From: Rhodanobacter sp. C05
GTDB lineage: Bacteria; Pseudomonadota; Gammaproteobacteria; Xanthomonadales; Rhodanobacteraceae
NCBI RefSeq assembly: GCF_002001165.1
Contig: NZ_MUNQ01000016.1
Span: forward strand, 124,001-188,000
DNA length: 64,000 nt
Direction of reading: 5' to 3'
This document shows, piece after piece, positions 48,972-57,390 of the stretch (position 1 is the first letter of the stretch; every line of letters begins with the position of its first letter). The notes beneath the pieces were generated by a model. It was not told the origin of the DNA and searched no databases. It saw only the letters and a program-made list of their open reading frames with translations. The position numbers and the translations under genes were made by a program.

Positions 48972-49395
48972 AAAAATTGTCCCCGTTGTTGGACCGCCCG
49001 TGTGCTCCCCAGCGCAACACTCTTGGCCCGATCGCTTTCGGACTCGGCGGGGTGACGTATTGGTCGTAGACAAGCACTCCGGCGGAGTTTTGACTGACGT
49101 AGATCGCGGCGTGACCCTCGTAATGATCCGAGGCGTTGAACGTTGCGATCACTGTGCCTGAGGCGATGTTCGCATTGTTTCGGACAGCCGCCCCCTTCCT
49201 CCACTGGCTCGTGATGGGCAAAGAAGGGCAAACCTTCTTTACATACGATACGCACTGCCCGCACAGATCCGTTCCGCGGGTTTGGCCGTCCGTTGGCGCC
49301 TGATCGAAAGGCCCGAGGCGAGATGTCGGTGAGCACACCCATTTTCCAACGGGAGCATTGAGGTTGCTTGCATAGTTGCTGGATGTATACGCCAT
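48958..49395 (-). CDS. BPSL0067-family NlpC/P60-like amidase, candidate toxin effector
   Basis: 145 residues from the ATG at 49395 (a slightly longer frame exists). There is no signal peptide, as for type VI effectors. Catalytic candidates: Cys48 in GTDLCGQCVSYVKK, His95 in YEGHAAIYVSQ, and an acidic/polar residue in VYDQYV (about 111). This papain-like Cys-His layout matches peptidoglycan amidases of the BPSL0067 kind. The adjacent gene encodes an exported STY0301-like protein. No VgrG, Hcp, PAAR or T6SS structural gene is in the window, so this pair is an orphan or belongs to a system elsewhere. Confidence 0.72.
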   Translation of the reverse strand: MAYTSSNYASNLNAPVGKWVCSPTSRLGPFDQAPTDGQTRGTDLCGQCVSYVKKVCPSLPITSQWRKGAAVRNNANIASGTVIATFNASDHYEGHAAIYVSQNSAGVLVYDQYVTPPSPKAIGPRVLRWGAHGRSNNGDNFYVVE

Positions 49396-49658
49396 GGCAG
49401 ACCGTCCTTGTTGCATGTGCGAGCTTTGGTTGTATCGGCATGTTGCCCCGAGTTTGACTCCGTGTCATCCATGGCCCGCCACCAACCCGTGGATCAGGCC
49501 TGGCAGAGGGTTCAAAGGCCGGCCAGGGACTCCCAGGGCGTACCTGGCATGGCATCGTCTTGTCATCATCGACAAAAGCTCAACCGTCCCCTTTCCTGGA
49601 ATCTGGAGACGGCTACTATCACGTACCAGCACCACCACCTCTTTCAACAGGAACAACC

Positions 49659-50711
49659 ATGAGCACTGTTCTGGTAACCGGCGGATCAGGCTTCATCGGC
49701 AGCCAGGCCATCCTGCAGCTGCTGGCGGCAGGCCACCTGGTACGCACCACGGTGCGCAGCCTGAAGCGCGAAGGCGATGTACGCGCGATGCTGAAGCAAG
49801 GTGGCGTTGAGTCGGACGAACGGCTCTCCTTTGTGGTCGCCGATCTCGAGAGCGACGCCGGCTGGCCGCAAGCCGTCGCCGGCTGCGAATACGTGCTGCA
49901 CATCGCGTCGCCGTTTCCTGCCACCCTCCCCAAGCACGAGGACGAGTTGATCGTGCCCGCGCGCGAAGGTGCGCTCCGCGTCCTGCGCGCCGCGCGCGAC
50001 GCTGGCGTCAAGCGCGTGGTGCTGACCTCCTCGTTCGCGGCGATCGGCTATGGGCAGGAAGTGCAGACGGCACCGTTCAACGAAAGCAACTGGACCGATC
50101 CCGCCGGCGAAGATGTGCAGCCCTACGCGAAATCGAAGACCCTGGCCGAACGCGCAGCCTGGGATTTCATCGCCAGCGAAGGCGGCGCCCTCGAACTTGC
50201 CGTGGTCAATCCGGTCGGCGTGTTCGGCCCGGTGCTGGGGCCGGACTACTCGACCTCGATCCTGCTGGTGCAGCGGCTGATGGACGGCGCCATGCCCGGT
50301 TGCCCGCAACTCACTTTCGGTGCCGTCGATGTGCGCGATGTCGCCGATCTGCACATCCGCGCCATGACCGATCCCGCCGCGAAGGGCGAGCGATTCCTCG
50401 CCGTCGCCGGCGATTTCCTCTCGATCCGCGACATCGCCAGGATCTTGAAGAACCGCTTGGGCGCCTCAGCCAAACGGGTGCCGACCCGGCAATTGCCGAA
50501 CTGGATCGTGCGCCTCGCCTCGTTAGGCGACCCAGCGGTCAAACAGATCCTTCCCGAACTCGGCAGGCCGAAGAACGCCACCAGCGAAAAAGCCCAACGC
50601 ATGCTCGGCTGGGCACCGCGTTCGAACGAAGACGCGATCGTCGCCACTGCCGAAAGCTTGTTGCGGCTCGGACTTTTGAAGGAAGGATCGGCTGGCTCAA
50701 AGAACAACTGA
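49659..50711 (+). CDS. NAD(P)-dependent epimerase/aldehyde reductase (extended SDR)
   Basis: 350 residues from the ATG at 49659. Rossmann GGSGFIGSQAI (TGxxGxxG), catalytic Tyr-Lys in YAKSKTLAERAAW, and a VVNPVGVFGP substrate-domain segment typical of dihydroflavonol-4-reductase-like aldehyde reductases. The C-terminal part includes RMLGWAPRSNEDAI. A TetR-type regulator follows on the same strand 50 bp later and may control it. The substrate is unknown. Confidence 0.88.
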   Translation: MSTVLVTGGSGFIGSQAILQLLAAGHLVRTTVRSLKREGDVRAMLKQGGVESDERLSFVVADLESDAGWPQAVAGCEYVLHIASPFPATLPKHEDELIVPAREGALRVLRAARDAGVKRVVLTSSFAAIGYGQEVQTAPFNESNWTDPAGEDVQPYAKSKTLAERAAWDFIASEGGALELAVVNPVGVFGPVLGPDYSTSILLVQRLMDGAMPGCPQLTFGAVDVRDVADLHIRAMTDPAAKGERFLAVAGDFLSIRDIARILKNRLGASAKRVPTRQLPNWIVRLASLGDPAVKQILPELGRPKNATSEKAQRMLGWAPRSNEDAIVATAESLLRLGLLKEGSAGSKNN

Positions 50712-50761
50712 ATCCGCCATGGTATGAACCTCGCGCTGTTTTTCCCTGGAATCCGGCAAGC

Positions 50762-51382
50762 ATGAGCCCTTCACCGCCATCGCTGCGCCCGCGCAAGAAA
50801 CCCGTGCAACCGCGTGCGGTCGAGACGTATGCCTGGATGCTGGAGGCGGCGGCACAGATCCTTGAAGCACAGGGCATCGGTGCCTTCAACACCAACCTCG
50901 TCGCCGAACGGGCGGGCGTGAGCATCGGTTCGCTCTACCAGTATTTTCCCGGCAAGGATGCGTTGCTGGTAGCGTTGATGCGCCGCGAGAAGGCCCGCTT
51001 CGGCGAAGACGCCGCGGCAGCGAGGGATGCACCCGACGGTCACGCTGCGCTGGCGCATCTGGTCAGCGCAGCCGTCCGTCATCAGTTCGAGCGTCCGGAG
51101 CTGGCACGACTGATCGATATCGAGGAAGCGCGCCCGGAAGTGCAGCAGGAAGTGGAAAGCGCCAGCGACTTCCGCGGACTGCTGCGCGCTGCACTCGACC
51201 ATGCCGATCTTCCCCCGCAACCGAACCGCGAAATTGCCATCGACGACGTTGCCGCGCTGGTGCGCCTGCTGGTAGATGCCGCCGGCGCGCGCGGCGAATC
51301 CGACGCGCAGCGGCTGGAACGACGTGTATTGGGCGCGATCCTTGGCTACCTCGGCGCGTCACCCGGTGCCGACGGGCGTTGA
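50762..51382 (+). CDS. TetR family transcriptional regulator
   Basis: 206 residues. The N-terminal DNA-binding domain reads VETYAWMLEAAAQILEAQG, then TNLVAERAGVSIGSLYQYFPGKDALLVALM, a textbook TetR helix-turn-helix. The C-terminal ligand domain is helical without recognisable ligand residues. It sits directly after the aldehyde-reductase gene, a common regulator-target order. Confidence 0.9.
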   Translation: MSPSPPSLRPRKKPVQPRAVETYAWMLEAAAQILEAQGIGAFNTNLVAERAGVSIGSLYQYFPGKDALLVALMRREKARFGEDAAAARDAPDGHAALAHLVSAAVRHQFERPELARLIDIEEARPEVQQEVESASDFRGLLRAALDHADLPPQPNREIAIDDVAALVRLLVDAAGARGESDAQRLERRVLGAILGYLGASPGADGR

Positions 51383-51541
51383 AATGTGAGCAATGGAACA
51401 GCGAACTGAAAGGCGGCAGGCTCGAAGGACTGACAACGACGCTGGCAAGCGCAAAACGGCGCATGCGAGTAGGCCGGCACCGAAACGGGAGAGATCATGG
51501 CGTCTCCCGGATCGCACGATCCACTCACTCCCGGAATCCCC

Positions 51542-51943
51542 ATGTCGAACGCGATTTCCCCAATGAAACTCAACCATCTCAGCTTCCCTTCGCACGAGCC
51601 GGCGCGCACGGCGGCATTCTTCGAAACCTACCTTGGCTTCACCATCGCGCCGACAGAGGGACACTGGATACTGAAACGCCCCGGTTTCGACGTGGTCATC
51701 GAGGATGTCGAAGCGCAGACGCCACAATGGCCGAGCACCTTCCATGTCGGCTTCGAACTGCCGTCACGCGCCGAGGTCGAATCACTCCACACACGGATGG
51801 TGGCGGATGGCGTGCCAATGGAAACGGACGTCATCGACCACGAGCGCGGCTCGCGCTTCTTCTGCCGCGCGCCCGGTGGAGTGATGTTCGAACTCAACAC
51901 CCGCGCCGACGCGGCGCCGAAGTATCACGGCACCTTCGACTGA
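51542..51943 (+). CDS. VOC (glyoxalase/bleomycin-resistance fold) family protein
   Basis: 133 residues from the ATG at 51542. Two beta-alpha-beta-beta-beta modules: KLNHLSFPSHEPARTAAFFE with His near the start (metal ligand position), LGFTIAPTEGHWILKRPG, then HVGFELPSRAEVESLHTRM and FFCRAPGGVMFELNT with a Glu ligand near the end. The fold and the H...H...E ligand pattern suggest metal binding. Substrate unknown. Confidence 0.88.
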   Translation: MSNAISPMKLNHLSFPSHEPARTAAFFETYLGFTIAPTEGHWILKRPGFDVVIEDVEAQTPQWPSTFHVGFELPSRAEVESLHTRMVADGVPMETDVIDHERGSRFFCRAPGGVMFELNTRADAAPKYHGTFD

Positions 51944-51984
51944 GTCGGGGCGCACGAGATGCTCGTTCGCGCATCGGCGCTTCT

Positions 51985-52033
51985 GTCAGAGAAGGGAGAC
52001 GGAGGCACCTAATTCAAGTTAGTTATCTCTGAC
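51985..52033. repeat. Short inverted repeat containing a dispersed motif
   Basis: gtcagaga (51985-51992) and tctctgac (52026-52033) form a perfect 8-bp inverted pair. Between them, gggagacggaggcaccta...ttagtt is close to the reverse complement of the motif at 62753-62780. It lies immediately before a MITE-like element. Confidence 0.45.
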
Positions 52034-52036
52034 ACG

Positions 52037-52178
52037 AATGGCGCTTACTTAAGCGCGAAACCTCACTTCTCGTCATTCCCGCGAAAGCGGGAATCCAGTG
52101 ACTTCGACTGTTTTCAGATCACACAAGACACTGGATCCCCGCTTTCGCGGGGATGACGGCGCCTGAGTAAGCGCCATT
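52037..52178. repeat. 142-bp MITE-like nested inverted repeat
   Basis: Outer ends aatggcgcttactta (52037-52051) and tgagtaagcgccatt (52164-52178) match in 14 of 15 positions. The interior has a long second inverted pair of the cattcccgcgaaagcgggaatcc type with a 30-bp centre. Architecture matches 9105-9223. It lies between the VOC gene and the converging MDR oxidoreductase gene. Confidence 0.78.
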
Positions 52179-52237
52179 TATCCCTGACACTTTTCCACGC
52201 AATCTCCATAGGAAATTCCGTGGATGGAAAACCTGGC

Positions 52238-53239
52238 TCACTTGATCTTGACTACGACCTTGCCCTTCGCGCGACCTGCCTCGACGTAGGCCAAAGCATC
52301 GTTGGTCGACTCGAATGGAAAGATGCGATCAATCATGGGTCGAATGGCCCCTACCTCGATGAGCTGGGTGATCTCGCGCAACTGGTCTCCGTTGGCCCGC
52401 ATGAAGAGAAACGAATACTTCAGATCACGACGGCTCGCCTTTTTCCTGACGCCGGAACTCAGCACGCGGACGATGAGGCGTACAAACCACGGCGCTCCGA
52501 TTCCTTTTGCGAAGGTGGGATCAGGAGGGCCGGAAATCGAGATGAGGGTTCCGCCGGGTTTCAGCACGCGCAGAGATTTCTCCAGCGCCGCCGCATCCTG
52601 GCTGTGCAGGACCACATCGTAGTTCTGCAGCACTTTCTCGAAATCGTCTTTCCTGTAGTCGATGACGATGTCCGCGCCGAGGCTCTTCACCAAGTCAGTG
52701 TTGGCGCTGCTCGTCGTGGTGGCTACCGTGGCCCCGAGATGCGTGGCCAGTTGAATGGCGAAGGTGCCGACGCCGCCTGATCCCGCCTGGATGAAGATCT
52801 TCTGCCCTTTCTTCGGCTGCGCTCGTTCAACCAGAGCCTGCCAGGCCGTCAGGCCGACCAGCGGAAGCGACGCCGCCTCTTCCATCGTGATGTTCCTGGG
52901 CTTGGGCGCGATATCGTTTTCATTCACGGCAATGAACTGCGCAAACGTACCGATGCGGTGATCAGGCACCCGCGAATAGACTTCATCACCCACTTTGAAT
53001 TGCCGAACCCGCGACCCCACTTGAGCCACGACTCCCGCTACGTCATGGCCCAGTACCAGCGGCATGCGGTAAGGCAGGATCAGCTTGAACTCGCCACTTT
53101 TGATTTTGGAGTCCAGCAGGTTCAGGCCTGCGGCGTGAACTTCGATCAGCACATCGTCGTCGCGAACCTCGGGCCGTGGCATGTCCCCAAGCCGCATCGG
53201 ATCCTTCTTGCCGTATCGATCAATGATGAAGGCCTTCAT
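52238..53239 (-). CDS. MDR-family quinone oxidoreductase-like dehydrogenase
   Basis: 333 residues. GroES-like N-terminal domain (MKAFIIDRYGKKDPMRLGDM, VLGHDVAGVVAQVGS), then a Rossmann domain with GSGGVGTFAIQLATHLGATV. The structural zinc cysteines are absent, as in quinone oxidoreductases (QOR). The start overlaps the stop of the SDR gene (ATGA), so the two enzymes are coupled and probably act on related substrates. A TetR gene lies just upstream of the SDR. Confidence 0.9.
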   Translation of the reverse strand: MKAFIIDRYGKKDPMRLGDMPRPEVRDDDVLIEVHAAGLNLLDSKIKSGEFKLILPYRMPLVLGHDVAGVVAQVGSRVRQFKVGDEVYSRVPDHRIGTFAQFIAVNENDIAPKPRNITMEEAASLPLVGLTAWQALVERAQPKKGQKIFIQAGSGGVGTFAIQLATHLGATVATTTSSANTDLVKSLGADIVIDYRKDDFEKVLQNYDVVLHSQDAAALEKSLRVLKPGGTLISISGPPDPTFAKGIGAPWFVRLIVRVLSSGVRKKASRRDLKYSFLFMRANGDQLREITQLIEVGAIRPMIDRIFPFESTNDALAYVEAGRAKGKVVVKIK

Positions 53240-54069
53240 GATGTTTTCTCTCGCGTAGATGTATCGAGCCGCAGGTCTTTTCTAACCCCTGCATCCAGCA
53301 CACCGGCAGGCGCAAATCTGCGCAACCATCGCATGCGGCTCGCCAGCCCCGGGGCATAACGGAGCTTCGGACGGTCAGCCATGGCCGCCTTCAGCACCAT
53401 CTCGGCTACGACTTCAGGTCCGTCTGCGCCCACGAGCACTTCTTTCACCCGTTTCTCCACGCCTGTGCGAATCTCGCGGTAGACATCGAGGGGAGCGTCG
53501 GGTTTCATCAAGTTCGCATCGAACGGCGTGTTGATATAGGCAGGCTCGACGACAGAGACCCGGATGCCCATCGTGCGCAGCTCATGATCGAGCGCTTCCG
53601 AATAGCCCGCGACCGCATGCTTGGTGGCGGAATACAGCGCCATGTACGGCATCGGCAGGAAACCGAGCACGGAGCCGATGTTGATGATGCGACCGCTGCC
53701 CTGCTGTCGCATGTGCGGGACGACGGCGCGCGTCATCCGGACGATGCCCATGAAGTTGGTATCGAAGATCGCCTGCGCCTGCCCGATCGAGCTTTCTTCC
53801 GCACCGGCCGGAGCCACGCCGAAGCCGGCGTTGTTCACCAACAGGTCGATGCGGCCTTCCAATCGAATCACTTCCCTGACTGCAGTTTCAACCGACGCGT
53901 CACTGGTCACGTCAAGGGACAACATCGCAAAGCGTTGCTGGTTCCCCTGTGCTCCGCGTCTGCTGGTGCCGTACACCGTATAGCCCGCGGTAGTGAGTCG
54001 CTCTGCCGTGGCCTTTCCGATACCTGAGGACGCTCCCGTGACGAGCGCGACGGATTTTCTGGGTTTCAT
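53236..54069 (-). CDS. Classical short-chain dehydrogenase/reductase
   Basis: 277 residues. Cofactor motif TGASSGIGKATA (TGxxxGxG, about 11-22), NNAGFG, and the catalytic Tyr-Lys in YSATKHAVAGYSEAL with the preceding IINIGSVLG serine. It is the first gene of a two-gene unit with the MDR dehydrogenase. Upstream lie a 9-bp tandem repeat (54102-54137) and a palindromic operator (54187-54204) shared with the promoter of the TetR gene. Confidence 0.92.
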   Translation of the reverse strand: MKPRKSVALVTGASSGIGKATAERLTTAGYTVYGTSRRGAQGNQQRFAMLSLDVTSDASVETAVREVIRLEGRIDLLVNNAGFGVAPAGAEESSIGQAQAIFDTNFMGIVRMTRAVVPHMRQQGSGRIINIGSVLGFLPMPYMALYSATKHAVAGYSEALDHELRTMGIRVSVVEPAYINTPFDANLMKPDAPLDVYREIRTGVEKRVKEVLVGADGPEVVAEMVLKAAMADRPKLRYAPGLASRMRWLRRFAPAGVLDAGVRKDLRLDTSTREKTS

Positions 54070-54101
54070 GGGAATGCCTTTCAGTGAGTGGTCGCGAAAT
54101 C

Positions 54102-54137
54102 GATGGCGATGATGGCGATGATGGCGATGATGGCGAT
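54102..54137. repeat. Tandem 9-bp repeat, four copies
   Basis: gatggcgat is repeated four times head to tail in the leader of the SDR gene, 33 bp before its start codon. Copy-number change by slippage could alter the spacing between promoter and start. Confidence 0.8.
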
Positions 54138-54186
54138 GCAGAGGCTGCTGGATCTGGACGGGAGTGCCGTTCGTTTCGCGTTCCTT

Positions 54187-54204
54187 ATATGATGATTATC
54201 ATAT
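54187..54204. promoter_or_regulatory. Candidate TetR operator upstream of the SDR-MDR unit
   Basis: atatgatgattatcatat: perfect 7-bp arms around a 4-bp centre. A related 18-bp site (14 of 18 identical) overlaps the start codon of the TetR gene at 54819-54836. Both share tatcatatttaa on their right side. Confidence 0.65.
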
Positions 54205-54238
54205 TTAATTCCAAGTGAAAGCGCCGACACCGGCGCGC

Positions 54239-54820
54239 TCAGGCACCGCCAGGGACGAGATGTTTCAACGCCGCCTTCAGCAACGCGTCGGAAAGCTTGG
54301 AATCGTCGACAGCACGCGCCATGACCAAGGCGCCAACCATCGTGGCCGCAGTGACCAGCGCGTGCTCATGCGCATCAGGCTGTCCCCAGTCGGGCAACTG
54401 ACGGGCAATGACATCAATCATTTCCTTGATGCGACGCGTGGCGGCTCGACGCACTTCGGGCGCCTGACGAGGCATCTCCGAACCGAGGGAAGCCACCGGA
54501 CAGCCCATTTCCAGGCTTTTAACATGCTCCTTCGATAGATAGGCGCGCAGCAACACCTGCAATGCCTGCTCCGGTGGCGCAGTGGCAGCGACGCGCGACG
54601 ATGCGGCGACGGCCTCCGCGCCAGCGCGATCCGCCGCCTCGGCCAGCATCGCCTCACGCGATGGGAAGTGGGCATAGAACCCACCATGCGTGAGGCCAGC
54701 CTCCTTCATGATGTTTGCGACACTGGTGCCGTCATAACCACTGCGACGGATGGCGCGCGCGGCGGTCTCGACGATGCGTTCGTGCGTGGCTTCCTTGGAT
54801 CGGGTGGTGGCTCGTTTCAT
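54239..54820 (-). CDS. TetR/AcrR family transcriptional regulator
   Basis: 193 residues. N-terminal helix-turn-helix: ATHERIVETAARAIRRSGYD, then GTSVANIMKEAGLTHGGFYAHFPSREAMLAEAA. The C-terminal domain resembles the TetR_C type found in regulators of oxidoreductases (VKSLEMGCPVASLGSEMPRQ with a single Cys). It precedes and shares direction with the SDR-MDR pair. Its start codon is covered by a palindrome similar to the one before the SDR gene, which suggests autoregulation and control of that pair. Confidence 0.92.
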   Translation of the reverse strand: MKRATTRSKEATHERIVETAARAIRRSGYDGTSVANIMKEAGLTHGGFYAHFPSREAMLAEAADRAGAEAVAASSRVAATAPPEQALQVLLRAYLSKEHVKSLEMGCPVASLGSEMPRQAPEVRRAATRRIKEMIDVIARQLPDWGQPDAHEHALVTAATMVGALVMARAVDDSKLSDALLKAALKHLVPGGA

Positions 54821-54836
54821 ATTACGTGTATCATAT
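54819..54836. promoter_or_regulatory. Candidate TetR operator overlapping the regulator's own start codon
   Basis: atattacgtgtatcatat, 14 of 18 identical to the palindrome at 54187-54204. It covers part of the ATG (54818-54820). Occupancy would block initiation of the regulator's own expression. Confidence 0.6.
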
Positions 54837-54899
54837 TTAAGTTTGACGGAAAAAACAAGGCAACGGACAAACAGATCCTTCCTGAACTCGGCACCCCTG

Positions 54900-55850
54900 C
54901 TATCGGCCTGCGTCGGGAATCATTCCGATGGTGCTCATCCATGTCTCGGCCAGGGCTGGCCATTGCGTGATCGGATTCGAGGTTGGCCTCAGCCCGAACG
55001 CATGCCCACCGTGCGCATACAGATGCATTTCCGTCGGCACGCCGGCCTTCTTCAGCGCAGCGAAATAAACCAGGGATTGCTGGACGCCGTCCACGTTGTC
55101 GTCTTCTGCCTGCACCAGAAACGTGGGTGGCGTTTCACGTGAGACAGGGACATTCGGATTCAACTTGCTGTCGTTGTCGACCGCGAGGTGCCCCGGATAG
55201 ATGGGCATCGCGAAATCCGGGCGGGCACTTTCCTGGTCGGCAGCATCGACGGGTGCATACAGGCGCCGATTGAAGTTGGTGCTGATCTCCGCCACCAGAT
55301 AACCACCCGCTGAAAACCCGATGACACCCACCTTGTGCAGATCGATGTGCCATTCCGCGGCGTGATGACGCACCAGCCGCATGGTTCTCTGGGCATCCTG
55401 CAACGAAGGTACCGATAGCTGGTAATTGTGCGGACGGCAATCGCACTTCCAGACATAGGGCACACTCGGAACGCGATACTTCAGCACGACACAGGTGATG
55501 CCCCTGGACGTCAGCCAGTCGCAGATTTCGGTGCCTTCGAGGTCCATGGCCAGGATCTGGAAACCGCCACCCGGAAACACCACGACCGCAGCGCCCGTGT
55601 TCTTCCCCTTGGGCGCATAGACCGTCATCGTGGGGCTGGTCACATTGGACACCGCGGTTACCGGCTTGCCGGCCAACAACTTGTCGCTCACCTTCAGCGT
55701 TTCCGGACCGGGAACTTGTTGGGCGTCAGGCGCCGCTCCCGGCCAGATCGGTATTTGAGCGTTTCCAGCTGCCGGTTGCCAAGCCGTCGTCGCTGCGTGC
55801 GCGCTTGCACATGCGGCCAGCAGGCACAGGGCAATCGTCCAAAGCTTCAT
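54900..55850 (-). CDS. Exported alpha/beta hydrolase (esterase/acetylxylan-esterase-like)
   Basis: 316 residues from the ATG at 55850. Signal peptide MKLWTIALCLLAACASAHA. Oxyanion-hole region VVFPGGGFQILAMDLEG, nucleophile elbow GFSAGGYL (GxSxG), later acid residue in QAEDDNVDG and His in YAHGGHAFGL. The pattern matches carbohydrate or lipid esterases of the BD-FAE / xylanase-associated esterase kind. The natural ester is unknown. Confidence 0.9.
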   Translation of the reverse strand: MKLWTIALCLLAACASAHAATTAWQPAAGNAQIPIWPGAAPDAQQVPGPETLKVSDKLLAGKPVTAVSNVTSPTMTVYAPKGKNTGAAVVVFPGGGFQILAMDLEGTEICDWLTSRGITCVVLKYRVPSVPYVWKCDCRPHNYQLSVPSLQDAQRTMRLVRHHAAEWHIDLHKVGVIGFSAGGYLVAEISTNFNRRLYAPVDAADQESARPDFAMPIYPGHLAVDNDSKLNPNVPVSRETPPTFLVQAEDDNVDGVQQSLVYFAALKKAGVPTEMHLYAHGGHAFGLRPTSNPITQWPALAETWMSTIGMIPDAGR

Positions 55851-56040
55851 GACGCTCCTCCATTTTGGCGCTCGCCAAAGTTGCACGATCAAGGCAGGGA
55901 ATCAGGTCCAACCTCTCGATGCTGCAAGCCGCAACGGGCCTGCTGCAGCCGCTTCCGTGGATTTCTTCGGGCAAGCTTGCTGCAGGCACGGGGAGTTCGA
56001 GTTGCTGATGGGCCAGGAAAGCCTGGACGATGCGGGCGGC

Positions 56041-56577
56041 TCAACCCCGCCGCGCGGGCAAGAACCGGCTGTTGCGCAGCAATCCCGCCGAGATCAGCGA
56101 CACCAACACGCCGACCGGGAAGATTTCCGCGAACGTCATCGGCAGGCGGTACATCGGGTTCGCATACTGCACCTTGAAAGCCTCCATGTCGGCGCTCAAC
56201 TTCGCCAGCGCCTCGGCGCTCGCACCCTTCGCCTTTTCGCTCGCGATGATCGCGTTCGCATAGGAGGTGGCGAAATCCATGTGCGTCATCGCCTGCACCG
56301 CTTCCCACGCGACCACGTAGAAGATCCCGGCGATGAAGCTGACCCCCAGCCCGACCCCGAGCGCCGGCCAGAACCCGATCACCCCGCCTCGGTCCACATC
56401 GCGGTGCCGCTTGATCCCCACGAACACCGCGCTCAGTGCGATCAGCATGGTCGTATAACCGATCACCATGCCGTACTTCAGCGGCGGCATACCCGAGAAC
56501 ACGACGAAGGTGACGAGCTCGAAGCCGCCGACGACCAGGCCCGCGATCAGGCCGTACTTCAGGATGGTGCGCAACAT
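56041..56577 (-). CDS. DUF4199 membrane protein
   Basis: 178 residues from the ATG at 56577. Four hydrophobic helices at about 5-27, 34-52, 67-91 and 146-168. The DUF4199 pattern is seen in MVIGYTTMLIALSAVFVGIKRHRD with the following GGVIGFWPALGVGLGVSFI. A long amphipathic stretch lies before the last helix. It lies downstream of a membrane-anchored LuxR-type regulator on the same strand. Function unknown. Confidence 0.85.
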   Translation of the reverse strand: MLRTILKYGLIAGLVVGGFELVTFVVFSGMPPLKYGMVIGYTTMLIALSAVFVGIKRHRDVDRGGVIGFWPALGVGLGVSFIAGIFYVVAWEAVQAMTHMDFATSYANAIIASEKAKGASAEALAKLSADMEAFKVQYANPMYRLPMTFAEIFPVGVLVSLISAGLLRNSRFLPARRG

Positions 56578-56704
56578 GGTGTGACTCCTTGAGTGGTGGA
56601 CAGGACCGTCATTGACCGCGATCCGGCGCCGCCCGGCAATCGCCCTAATGGATGATTTTGGTGTTTTCACCCCGAAAGGAGCCTCGCATAACTGCTTTTT
56701 TGTT

Positions 56705-56732
56705 CGTCATTCCCGCGAAAGCGGGAATGACG
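56705..56732. repeat. REP-like perfect palindrome
   Basis: cgtcattcccgc-gaaa-gcgggaatgacg, 12-bp arms around a 4-nt loop. It is the same core as in the MITE-like element at 52037-52178 but stands alone between the LuxR-type and DUF4199 genes. Confidence 0.8.
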
Positions 56733-56766
56733 GCCTGGGGGGCAAGGCTCCACGAATAGGGCCGCA

Positions 56767-57180
56767 TCAGGGCACGATCCCCAGCTCGCGCGCCCGGCGG
56801 ATCGCCTCGGTTCGCCGTTTCGCGCCCAGCTTCTCGAACACTCGTGCCACGTGCGTCTTGACCGTGTTCGGCGAAATGTGGAGGCGCGCCGCGATCTCCT
56901 TGTTGGAGTGGCCGGCGGCCAGTTCGTGCAGCACCTCCAGCTCCCGCTCGCTCAGACCCAGCGCTGCCTGCGCCTTCGGGTTGCCGTCGAAGGCGACCGG
57001 CGCCGGCGCGGCGAAGACCCGCACGCCCAGCACGATGCCCAGCACCAGGAAGGCCACCGCGACCAGAAACAGGTAGACGTCGCCCGAATGCATCCGCACC
57101 AGGCGCTGATAGTCGAGCCACTGCAAGGCAAGCGTACCTGCCGCCAGCAGCGCCCCGTAGCCGACCACCCGCTTCCACAT
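56767..57180 (-). CDS. Membrane-tethered LuxR-type regulator
   Basis: 137 residues. Two hydrophobic helices at about 6-22 and 34-56, then a short linker and a complete LuxR/GerE helix-turn-helix ([20 protein letters not shown], then [20 protein letters not shown]). There is no receiver or ligand domain, so the DNA-binding domain is attached directly to the membrane. It precedes the DUF4199 gene and probably regulates it or responds to it. Such anchored one-component regulators are known in several groups, but the signal is not. Confidence 0.85.
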   Translation of the reverse strand: MWKRVVGYGALLAAGTLALQWLDYQRLVRMHSGDVYLFLVAVAFLVLGIVLGVRVFAAPAPVAFDGNPKAQAALGLSERELEVLHELAAGHSNKEIAARLHISPNTVKTHVARVFEKLGAKRRTEAIRRARELGIVP

Positions 57181-57242
57181 CCCCGCCTCCGCTCGCCCCG
57201 TACGAAGTTATCTTAGCTCCGGTCCACGGGCATAAAGAAAAT

Positions 57243-57269
57243 GGCCGCCCGGTTCGACAACGGGCGGCC
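57243..57269 (-). terminator. Hairpin terminator downstream of the 57.4-kb serine hydrolase
   Basis: ggccgcccg / cgggcggcc, 9-bp perfect stem with a 9-nt loop. On the minus strand it is followed by attttcttta. It lies 122 bp after the stop of the leftward serine-hydrolase gene at 57391. Confidence 0.65.
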
Positions 57270-57390
57270 TCGGTCCAGCTCGTAACGTCTCAAAGAACTG
57301 CTTGGTCAGGGCGCACTCAAAGAATCCGGCCTGTTAAGAAGCGCGCTCTGCCCCCGGTTCTGGCTGCGTGCCAATGTTTGCGCCCAATGA

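Noticed and set aside
48958..49395. Presence of a full type VI secretion locus
   Set aside because: No VgrG, Hcp, PAAR, TssB/C or ClpV-like genes in the window; only the amidase and its partner are present.
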